In this document: in pieces, positions 27,260 through 33,983 of the stretch
Position numbering within the stretch: position 1 is the first letter of the stretch
How the letters are laid out: the number at the start of each line of letters is the position of its first letter
DNA from: Nocardia sp.
GTDB lineage: Bacteria; Actinomycetota; Actinomycetes; Mycobacteriales; Mycobacteriaceae
NCBI RefSeq assembly: GCF_025465275.1
Contig: NZ_JAODNK010000142.1
Coordinates: forward strand, 1-64,000
Direction of reading: 5' to 3'
Length of the DNA stretch: 64,000 nucleotides
Translations under genes and position numbers: made by a program
The notes under the pieces: model-generated
What the model saw: the letters and a program-made list of their open reading frames with translations, nothing else
Told to the model about the DNA's origin: nothing
Databases searched by the model: none

Positions 27260-27868
27260 GTGCCCAGCCGTCGACGCCTGACTCCCGAGCAGCGTCGTGA
27301 CGAGCTCATGGACGCGGGCGCGCAGCTGTTCGGCGAACGCGCTTTCGACGACATCGCGATGGAGGACATCGCCGCGCACGCTCAGGTTTCGCGGGCGCTG
27401 ATGTACCACTACTTCCCCACGAAGGGTGATTTCTTCGCCGCCATCTGGAAGCGCGCGCATGATCGGCTGCTCGCCGAGGCGACCATCGACCCCGCCCGGT
27501 CCGTCCGTGACGGTGTGGCCGTCGCGCTTGCGGCGCACCTGGATTTCTACCGGGCGCACGTGCCGCTGGTGTTCATCGCGAATCGCAGTGCGGTAGCCAA
27601 TGATCCGGCTGTGCGCGGCCCGGTCGCCGAAGATCTCACAGCGATCTGTGATCGCATACTCGACGCCTGTGCGGCCACGGGCCACAGGCGTGATCTGGCA
27701 TCGGCGGCACTGGCGGGATGGATTGCGTTCATCCGCGAGGTAGCCATCGAATGGCTACTGCACCAGCGTATTTCGCGGGACGAGGCGCTGGAGCTGGCCA
27801 TGGCCACACTCGACGCCACCGCCGGCGCTCATCTCGACCTGAAAGCCGTTCCCGTGCAGTCGAATTAA
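27260..27868 (+). CDS. TetR family transcriptional regulator
   Basis: 202 aa. The N-terminal TetR helix-turn-helix is clear (RRDELMDAGAQLFGERAFDDI, ISAHAQ-like IAAHAQVSRALMYHYFPTKGDFF); the ligand domain is all-helical and of the type found in many mycobacterial regulators. The GTG at 27260 gives the usual short N-terminal arm. It is divergent from the DUF4345 gene and probably controls it and itself. It is convergent with the DUF692 operon, overlapping the last gene by four bases. Confidence 0.86.
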   Translation: MPSRRRLTPEQRRDELMDAGAQLFGERAFDDIAMEDIAAHAQVSRALMYHYFPTKGDFFAAIWKRAHDRLLAEATIDPARSVRDGVAVALAAHLDFYRAHVPLVFIANRSAVANDPAVRGPVAEDLTAICDRILDACAATGHRRDLASAALAGWIAFIREVAIEWLLHQRISRDEALELAMATLDATAGAHLDLKAVPVQSN

Positions 27869-28179
27869 CGCGACCGCTGCCACCACTTGCGCCGGGGGAG
27901 CGGGATGTCGATGTGGTTCGCGAAGGCAGCCGCGTCCTCGGCGGTGGTGGTCTTGGGGCGGGTACGTGCCCACTCGAGGAAGCGGGCGGTGAAGTCCGGT
28001 CCGCAGCTGTGCGCGAGCAGCGGGAAGCGGTGCGCTACTTCGTCGGCGCGCTTGTGTAGCAGCGCATGCGCGGTTGCCGAGAGATCCGACGCATCGAAGC
28101 CCGGGGGTACGGCAGCACCGGCGACCAATGCCCGCACGACTGCCGCCTGCTGCTCGGCGAGGCTGCCCGACTCGGTCAT
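27865..28179 (-). CDS. Small partner protein of the DUF692 enzyme (SCO6045-like)
   Basis: 104 aa soluble protein, third gene of the TIGR04222-DUF692 operon, starting in a four-base ATGA overlap with the DUF692 stop. A Ser-Cys-Gly (LLAHSCGPDFTARFLEWA) and a basic Trp-Trp tail are its marked features. It resembles the small protein next to DUF692 enzymes in Streptomyces (SCO6045-like). In characterised MNIO pathways a second protein binds the precursor and delivers it to the enzyme (MbnC, TglI), and this is the natural hypothesis here; homology to those is not evident. Confidence 0.72.
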   Translation of the reverse strand: MTESGSLAEQQAAVVRALVAGAAVPPGFDASDLSATAHALLHKRADEVAHRFPLLAHSCGPDFTARFLEWARTRPKTTTAEDAAAFANHIDIPLPRRKWWQRSR

Positions 28180-29192
28180 GCCTGCCGGGCCTTCGCGTGC
28201 ACCGTGATGAGCGGGCGCCGGGAGGCGGTGGCGATGGCATTGAGCTCATCGAGCAATTCGGCTGCGGGCGGGTAGTTTCCGTCGCGCTCGAGCAGGAGCG
28301 GCACCGAACGGTCGGCGGCGAATTCGGCGACCAGGGCCAGCACCTCCGCGGGCACCGGGTCGCCGTGGGTGTCGTGGTAGCGCCCGCCGGTCTCCCGGCC
28401 CCCGGCCACATGGCAGTAGGCGAGCCGCTCGGTCGGCAGCCGCAGGAGCTCGGTGAGTGGATCGCGGGAGGTATTGCGGGCGTTGGCATAGACATTCGCG
28501 ATATCGAGCAGCAGATGAACTCCGGTGCGCTCCACCAATTCCCGGAGGAACTCGGCCTCGGTGAACTCGGCATCCGGCCACTCGAACAGTGCCGCGATAT
28601 TCTCCACCGCGAGCGGCACCTCCAACTCCCGCTGGGTGCGGGAGACATTGCGTACCAGCGCATCCAGCCCTTCCCGGGTGCGAGGCACCGGCAGCAGATG
28701 CCCAGCCTCCATGCCACCCGCCCGCACGAACGCAATATGCTCGCTCACCAGCGGCGATCCGAGCGCCCGCGCACACGCGGCCAAATGCGCGACCCGCCGA
28801 TCATCCACCGGCTCCGCACCCCCGAGCGACAGCGAAATCCCGTGCGGCACGGTGGCTATGCCTTGCGCGACCAGCGCGGCGAGCTCGTCGGGAACTACAA
28901 CTTCACCGCGTGAATCACGCCGTCCGACCAGACCGGTCATCGCGGCCGCAGCGCGGCCCACGAGCTGATTCGACCGGTCCGGTCCCGCGACCAGCGACTC
29001 CGCGATGACCTCGCAGAATCCGATCCCGTCCAGAGCGTCGATCATGCCGCAGATTTCGCGCCGCCAGCCGATGCCGATAGCTCTGTCCGGGAGCAGGCCG
29101 CCCGCACTGTCGCTATTCGGCAGCCACAGCGCCTGTGCCGCTGCCACCGCTTCCGCCGGCTGCGGTTGTGTTCTCGATGCGGGCCGTGTCAT
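28176..29192 (-). CDS. DUF692 family protein, MNIO-type multinuclear iron oxidase
   Basis: 338 aa TIM-barrel of the DUF692 family (MbnB, TglH), iron enzymes that oxidatively modify Cys or other residues in peptide precursors. Expected metal-ligand motifs are present: His in VPHGIS (near 117), SEH (152), VENIA (197-198), LLLDIANVYANA (230, 233), CHVAGG (261), DTHGD (274-278) and LLERDGNYPP (302). The start was taken as the ATG at 29192, which overlaps the upstream stop by four bases (ATGA). It overlaps the downstream partner by four bases too. About 40 polar N-terminal residues precede the barrel. Confidence 0.88.
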   Translation of the reverse strand: MTRPASRTQPQPAEAVAAAQALWLPNSDSAGGLLPDRAIGIGWRREICGMIDALDGIGFCEVIAESLVAGPDRSNQLVGRAAAAMTGLVGRRDSRGEVVVPDELAALVAQGIATVPHGISLSLGGAEPVDDRRVAHLAACARALGSPLVSEHIAFVRAGGMEAGHLLPVPRTREGLDALVRNVSRTQRELEVPLAVENIAALFEWPDAEFTEAEFLRELVERTGVHLLLDIANVYANARNTSRDPLTELLRLPTERLAYCHVAGGRETGGRYHDTHGDPVPAEVLALVAEFAADRSVPLLLERDGNYPPAAELLDELNAIATASRRPLITVHAKARQA

Positions 29193-30127
29193 CCGCCGCA
29201 CCCGCCGCCGCAGCCCCCGCCTCCACAGCTGCTACCGCCACTACAGCTGCTGCCGCTGCTGCCGCCGTCGCTGCTCGAGCAACTGCCCCCCGAGCCGCCG
29301 AATCCTCCACTTGCGGCGAGGGTTCCGGTCGCGCCGGCCAGGGCCGGGTCGAGACTCCACAGCACTGTCGCGCCGAAGAGTGCGGTGCCCATGGCGGCGC
29401 TGTCTGGGCCGTAGGCGCTGTACGCGGGTGCGTTGTGCGGGCGCAAATGCCCGTTGCGGCGGACGGATTCGTCGGCGACGTGGCGGCCGAGGCGGGTCAG
29501 GCGTGGTGGGCGCCGTACCAGCAGCATGACGACGAGTACCACGATCAGCGCGAGAATCAGGTAGCCGACGCTGTGCTGGTTGGCGATGCCGGCGATGATG
29601 CGCAGGACGCCCAGCAGGAACAGTATGCCGAGCGGAAATGCGGCCAGCAGCAGGGCATTCCGCTGTTCTGGGCTGATCAGGTAGCCGCGGTCGGTCAGGG
29701 TATTGCGCAGTGAGGTGAGTGCGTCGCGCGCGGCTCCCGCGAGGAACAGCACATGCCGCTTGTCCGAGTTGCGCAGATGCGTGTGCAGGGTGCGCGAAAC
29801 CGGGTCCAGCAGGTGTTCTTCGGTGGTGGTCGGGGTGCGGGTCGGTGTGCCGGTGGAGTCGATGAGGTAGTAGCCGCGTAATTGGGCGAGACCGGTGAGA
29901 ACGGGTCGCCGGTCGTCGAAGAGCATGGCGGTTTCGGTCGGTGAGAGTGCGCGGGCTGATTCCTCCGGTCTGTGCGCGTCCCGCAGGATCATGGCGCGCC
30001 TGCCGAATCCGTACAGCGCGGCAAGGACACCGGCCAGGGCGTAGAGGCTCAGGAAGGTCGGGCCTGAGATACCCCAGGTATCGGCGGCCGTGCGCGGTGC
30101 GCCGGCCAGGGCGGTCCAGGGGTCCAT
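29189..30127 (-). CDS. TIGR04222-type membrane protein with Cys/Gly/Ser-rich C-terminal tail
   Basis: 312 aa. It has an N-terminal membrane segment (near residues 22-42), a soluble domain with EESARALSPTETAML and LRGYYLID, two further membrane segments (near 180-225), and a C-terminal low-complexity tail from about residue 273 to the end. The tail contains Gly, Ser and five Cys at 283, 295, 301, 306 and 310. The combination matches TIGR04222 proteins, whose variable Cys/Gly tails suggest a modified-peptide role. It is first in an operon with a DUF692 enzyme and its partner. ATG 30127 has GAGG upstream. It is a candidate substrate for that enzyme (inference). Confidence 0.82.
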   Translation of the reverse strand: MDPWTALAGAPRTAADTWGISGPTFLSLYALAGVLAALYGFGRRAMILRDAHRPEESARALSPTETAMLFDDRRPVLTGLAQLRGYYLIDSTGTPTRTPTTTEEHLLDPVSRTLHTHLRNSDKRHVLFLAGAARDALTSLRNTLTDRGYLISPEQRNALLLAAFPLGILFLLGVLRIIAGIANQHSVGYLILALIVVLVVMLLVRRPPRLTRLGRHVADESVRRNGHLRPHNAPAYSAYGPDSAAMGTALFGATVLWSLDPALAGATGTLAASGGFGGSGGSCSSSDGGSSGSSCSGGSSCGGGGCGGGCGG

Positions 30128-30150
30128 GGCGATTCCATCCTCGGAGTCGT

Positions 30151-30162
30151 CTGTATGTACAG
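30151..30162. promoter_or_regulatory. Short palindrome upstream of the TIGR04222-DUF692 operon
   Basis: CTGTA-TG-TACAG lies 24 bases before the first start codon of the operon, in the 120-base gap shared with the divergent SBF-type gene. A possible operator; nothing else supports it. Confidence 0.3.
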
Positions 30163-30247
30163 CGTCTGAAACACAGATCAACATGAGTATCGCCGAGGTA
30201 TGGGTGCGGTGTTAATCCCGGAATTGCTGGGTGATTAGCCTGGTTCG

Positions 30248-31216
30248 GTGCGATTTCTCAGCAAGTTCTACATCGACGGGTTCATCCTGTCGATCCTCGC
30301 CACCGTCGCTGTGGCCAGCGTCTTCCCGGCGCGAGGTGAGGCCGCGACGGTAGTGACCTGGCTGACGAAGATTGCCATCGCATTGCTGTTCCTGCTGTAC
30401 GGCGCCCGGCTTTCCTCGCACGAGGCGGTCACCGGTCTGAAGCACTGGCGGTTGCACACCACGGTGCTCGCCTGCACCTTTGTGCTCTTCCCGATTCTCG
30501 GTGTTGCCGCGCGAGTGCTGGTGCCGCACGTACTGACCGACGATCTGTACACCGGACTGCTGTTCCTGTGCCTGGTGCCGTCCACGGTGCAGTCGTCGAT
30601 CGCCTTCACCTCGATCGCCAAGGGCAATGTGGCGGGCGCGATCGTGAGCGCGACGCTCTCCAATCTGCTGGGCGTCTTCCTCACGCCCGCACTGGTGATC
30701 CTGCTGATGAACACCACCGGTCAGGCGAAAGTCGATCTGTCCTCGATCGGCGATATCGTGCTGCAGCTCCTGGTCCCGTTCTTCCTGGGCCAGCTGATCC
30801 GCCCCAAGGTCAAGGGCTTCCTGGCCCGCTATGCGGAGCCGACCAAGCTGGTGGATCGCGGCTCCATCCTGCTGGTGGTCTACAGCGCTTTCAGTGCGGG
30901 CATGGTGGAGGGCATCTGGCATTCCCTGTCCCCGTGGCGAATTCTGCTGCTGGCCCTGGTGTGCGGTGTGCTGCTGGCACTGGTGATCGCCGCGACCTCC
31001 GCGCTCGGCAAGGCCGTGCACTTCGATCGCGGCGATCGGATCGTGGTGGTGTTCTGTGGATCGAAGAAGAGTCTGGCCACCGGTCTGCCGATGGCGACGG
31101 TCCTGTTCGCCGGTCATCCCATCGGCCTGATCGTGCTGCCGCTCATGATGTTCCATCAGATCCAGCTGATCACCTGTGCGGCGCTCGCACAACGCTGGGC
31201 TCGGAGCGCACCGTGA
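30248..31216 (+). CDS. Bile acid:sodium symporter family (SBF-like) transporter
   Basis: 322 aa with nine to ten membrane segments, of the P7/YfeH-like SBF branch. The conserved LVPSTVQSSIAFTSIAKGN stretch and FCGSKKSLATGLPMA crossover motif are present. Substrate unknown; the family moves organic anions with sodium. The C-terminus overlaps the convergent aminotransferase gene by 47 bases, a rather long overlap. It is divergent from the DUF692 operon. Confidence 0.87.
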   Translation: MRFLSKFYIDGFILSILATVAVASVFPARGEAATVVTWLTKIAIALLFLLYGARLSSHEAVTGLKHWRLHTTVLACTFVLFPILGVAARVLVPHVLTDDLYTGLLFLCLVPSTVQSSIAFTSIAKGNVAGAIVSATLSNLLGVFLTPALVILLMNTTGQAKVDLSSIGDIVLQLLVPFFLGQLIRPKVKGFLARYAEPTKLVDRGSILLVVYSAFSAGMVEGIWHSLSPWRILLLALVCGVLLALVIAATSALGKAVHFDRGDRIVVVFCGSKKSLATGLPMATVLFAGHPIGLIVLPLMMFHQIQLITCAALAQRWARSAP

Positions 31217-32270
31217 GCGACAGCACCCGGCTGTCGTCCCGGCGCAGTGGGCGCGCACCCGTGGTCGGCCGGGTGGCCAGCGCCTTCAATACCGCACGCC
31301 CGGCGGTCGGATCGCCGACCGCTATGCGCGCACTGCCGTCCGGATAGCGTTTGGCCACTATCCCGGCGCGCGCGAGGGCCGGGGCGACCTCGCGGCCGGG
31401 CAGGTACAGGAAGTTCGCGCTACTGCGCGGAACCCGAATGCCATTGCGCCGCAGTGCTGTCCGCAAGAGTTCCCGCTCGGTGGTGATGCGCAGGATGCGC
31501 TCCCCGAGTTCGGCCTCCGCCGCATAGGAGGCGCTCACCGCGGCGACGGCGGCCGACGGCGTCCCGAACGGCAGTTGCAGCCGCTGCACGCGCTGTACCA
31601 GTTCCGGTGCGCCGAAGGCATATCCGATGCGCAGGCCCGCGAGCCCGTACGCCTTCGAGAAGGTGCGCAGCACCAGCACATTCGGGTGCCGCCGCACCAA
31701 CTCCACGGTGTCGAGCGTGTCTGTCGCGCCGAGAAATTCGATATACGCCTCGTCCAGGATGACCGGCACGGTGGCCGGAACCGAGTATAGGAAGGCCTTC
31801 AACTCGCTGGCCGGAACGACGGTGCCCGTCGGATTGTGCGGCCGGCACACCGCCACCAGCCCGGTGTTCTCGTCCACCGCCCGTGCCATGGCCCACAGAT
31901 CCTGCCGGCCGGACGAATCCAGTGCCACCGGATGCGAGCGCAGCCCGACCATGCCGCTCATGATCGGATAGCCGTCGAAAGTCGGTGTGGCGAACACGAA
32001 TCGAGCGCCGGATGCGGGCAGCGTCTGCATGATCTGCATGGCCACCCCCGTCGCACCCGATCCGACCACCACCTGGTCCGGGTCCACGCCGATATGGTCC
32101 GCGATGATCCGGGGCAGGACACGCGGCAGGAATTCCGGATAGCGATTCGCGTTCGCGAGACTGTCGTCGAGTGCGCGTATGACGGAAGGCAGTGGCGTGA
32201 ACGGGTTCTCGCTCAAACTGAGATCGAAGCGCACGGTCTCGAATCGGTAGGCCTCCAGCGACGCACTCAT
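31170..32270 (-). CDS. PLP-dependent aminotransferase, HisC-like
   Basis: 366 aa fold-type I aminotransferase similar to histidinol-phosphate aminotransferase. It has GSGATGVAMQ (phosphate loop), RPHNPTGTV, ILDEAYIEF and the PLP Lys in FSKAYGLAGLRIGY. The ATG overlaps the KASIII-like stop by four bases and has GGGGAG before it. It is last in a four-gene operon with a ThDP enzyme, an SRPBCC protein and a KASIII-like enzyme and none of the his genes, so a dedicated role in making an amino ketone or amine is more likely than histidine synthesis. The last 30 residues are Arg-rich and unlike HisC. Confidence 0.85.
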   Translation of the reverse strand: MSASLEAYRFETVRFDLSLSENPFTPLPSVIRALDDSLANANRYPEFLPRVLPRIIADHIGVDPDQVVVGSGATGVAMQIMQTLPASGARFVFATPTFDGYPIMSGMVGLRSHPVALDSSGRQDLWAMARAVDENTGLVAVCRPHNPTGTVVPASELKAFLYSVPATVPVILDEAYIEFLGATDTLDTVELVRRHPNVLVLRTFSKAYGLAGLRIGYAFGAPELVQRVQRLQLPFGTPSAAVAAVSASYAAEAELGERILRITTERELLRTALRRNGIRVPRSSANFLYLPGREVAPALARAGIVAKRYPDGSARIAVGDPTAGRAVLKALATRPTTGARPLRRDDSRVLSLTVRSEPSVVRAPHR

Positions 32271-33310
32271 CTTGCCGCTCCCCAGCGCACGGCCGCCGCA
32301 CCCGCGAAGTCCCCCGCATGCGCGAACGCCGACATGAGCACGATCGAACCATTGCGCAGCCGCCCCGCCTCGTTCTCGGTGTCGAGGGTGACGGGAATGC
32401 CTGCGGCGAACAGGTTTCCGCAATGATCGAAGGTGTCGGGATGTCGTTCGGCGGGCAGCTCCAGCGCATCGTGCCAGTTGCGCAGGAAGAGCCGGTTGGG
32501 CTGATTGGTGACCAGGGTATCGATATCGCTGCTCTTCACCCCGATGCGCCGGCACACCACCTGCGCCACCTCCGGGACCAGGCGATTGCCGCGCGCGAAC
32601 ACCTTGGCGACCTTCGATTCGCTGAAGGTCACGCAGCCCTCGCCTTCGCCCGGCTCCCAGTACTTGCGGTCGGAGCCGGTGGAGAACTCCATATCCCCGG
32701 CGAATTCCGGATAGGTGCGGCACTCGATATCGAGAATCGGTGCGGTGTTGTTCTTTACGAGCAGTCCGACACCACAGCCGTCGCCGGGCACCGGGGCCTG
32801 CGCGAGTTTGCGGATCTCGGGCTGGGTGAAGACCGGGCCCGCGCAGTTCTGGGTGGCGACGATGAGCGCGGTGCGCGCATCGGAGCTCTGCATGATGGTG
32901 CGGGCCAGCCACATCATGTGCACGAAGGCGGCGCATCCGCCATTGTGCACATCGAAGACGTAGCGGGGGTTCATATTCATTCGCCGCGCCACCTCGCCGC
33001 CCGCGCCGAGTACCGGATTGTCCGGCAGCTGGGTGTGGGTGATCAGGATGTCGATATTCGCAAGTTCTTGTGCCCCATGGCGTTCGATGAGCGGTGCGAT
33101 GGCCTGCTCCGCCATATCGTGCACCCGCTCGTCGCGGCCCACGTGATGTCGGCCCTTCGGCGCCCGGAACATGACGTTCTTCGCCATGCGCTCGGAGCGG
33201 GAGAACTGGGTGAAGTATTCGGTGCCGACCGGCTCACCGGGCAGATAGCTGGCCACATCGACCAGACTGACCGGAGACCGTGTTTGCAGGGTGGGGTCCG
33301 TGAAATCCAT
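32267..33310 (-). CDS. 3-oxoacyl-ACP synthase III-like protein with altered active site
   Basis: 347 aa thiolase-fold protein of the KASIII family. The nucleophilic Cys is present in HNGGCAAFVH and the oxyanion Asn in DHCGNLFAAGIP, but the position of the catalytic His (HQAN in FabH) reads TNQPNRLF, so His is replaced by Asn. Members lacking His often do acyl transfer or non-decarboxylative condensation. It starts 11 bases after the SRPBCC stop and overlaps the aminotransferase by four bases. Substrate unknown. Confidence 0.83.
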   Translation of the reverse strand: MDFTDPTLQTRSPVSLVDVASYLPGEPVGTEYFTQFSRSERMAKNVMFRAPKGRHHVGRDERVHDMAEQAIAPLIERHGAQELANIDILITHTQLPDNPVLGAGGEVARRMNMNPRYVFDVHNGGCAAFVHMMWLARTIMQSSDARTALIVATQNCAGPVFTQPEIRKLAQAPVPGDGCGVGLLVKNNTAPILDIECRTYPEFAGDMEFSTGSDRKYWEPGEGEGCVTFSESKVAKVFARGNRLVPEVAQVVCRRIGVKSSDIDTLVTNQPNRLFLRNWHDALELPAERHPDTFDHCGNLFAAGIPVTLDTENEAGRLRNGSIVLMSAFAHAGDFAGAAAVRWGAAR

Positions 33311-33321
33311 GGTGCGCCTAC

Positions 33322-33981
33322 CTACTTCATCCAGTCGGGGGTGAGCGGGAGTCCGTGTGCGGCGCGGTATTCGGCGATCGCCTTGAGGTTGTCCATTTCC
33401 AGCTGGTGCCCGGCCGAGAACATCTCCCAGAAGTCGCCGACCCACACCTTGCGACCCTCGGGTGCGCTGTCCTGGTAGGGATTCCGGTCGTAGAACGGGT
33501 GATGACAGTTGGTCCACAACACCACCGAACCGGGCTTGTCGAATACCACCTGCGCGTCCACCACCCGCATCAGGTAGATCATCCACAGGTGCTTGCTCTG
33601 ATCCCACGCACAGTGGTAATCCACCGTCATGGCATCGGGATTGGCGACGGTGCGGGTGTAGATGCGGGTATTGGGGCCCAGCCGGTCGTACGACTCCCAC
33701 AGTCCCGGCTCCGCGGTTTCGGTGAAGCCGCGCAGGCTGTAGGTCCACTCCTCCAATGACCGTGTGTCCGAAAGATATTCGTACAGCTCGCGCGGGGGAG
33801 CCTCGATATAGGCCTGGACCGGGCAATAGTCGCCGAAGATCTGGTCGTGTGGATACACCGACCGGAGCATTTCGAGGATGACGGGGGTGGTCTCCTCGCG
33901 GTCGGAGTTCTCGATACGTAAGAGTCCGGGCACCACCCCCTCGGGGATGTCGCTGAGTGCAGGCAGGGCGCTGGTGGTCAC
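33322..33981 (-). CDS. SRPBCC superfamily protein (cyclase/aromatase-like)
   Basis: 219 aa. The central part has the START/SRPBCC pattern (PVQAYIEAPPRELYEYLSD, then LEEWTYSLRGF and YHCAWDQSKHLWMIYLMRV). This fold binds hydrophobic intermediates and includes polyketide cyclases. The GTG at 33981 has GGAGGT five bases upstream, inside the end of the ThDP gene, which stops two bases earlier. Function in this operon is unknown; a cyclase or lipid-like ligand carrier would fit. Confidence 0.77.
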   Translation of the reverse strand: MTTSALPALSDIPEGVVPGLLRIENSDREETTPVILEMLRSVYPHDQIFGDYCPVQAYIEAPPRELYEYLSDTRSLEEWTYSLRGFTETAEPGLWESYDRLGPNTRIYTRTVANPDAMTVDYHCAWDQSKHLWMIYLMRVVDAQVVFDKPGSVVLWTNCHHPFYDRNPYQDSAPEGRKVWVGDFWEMFSAGHQLEMDNLKAIAEYRAAHGLPLTPDWMK

Positions 33982-33983
33982 GA

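Noticed and set aside
29192..29460. Small Cys/Pro-rich frames on the plus strand opposite the TIGR04222 tail, looking like peptide precursors
   Set aside because: They are antisense of the Gly/Ser/Cys tail; repetitive codons generate them and no start signals are present.
32267..33826. 519-codon frame extending the KASIII-like gene upstream
   Set aside because: The extra N-terminus is antisense-like sequence from the SRPBCC gene in another frame; family homology starts at 33310.
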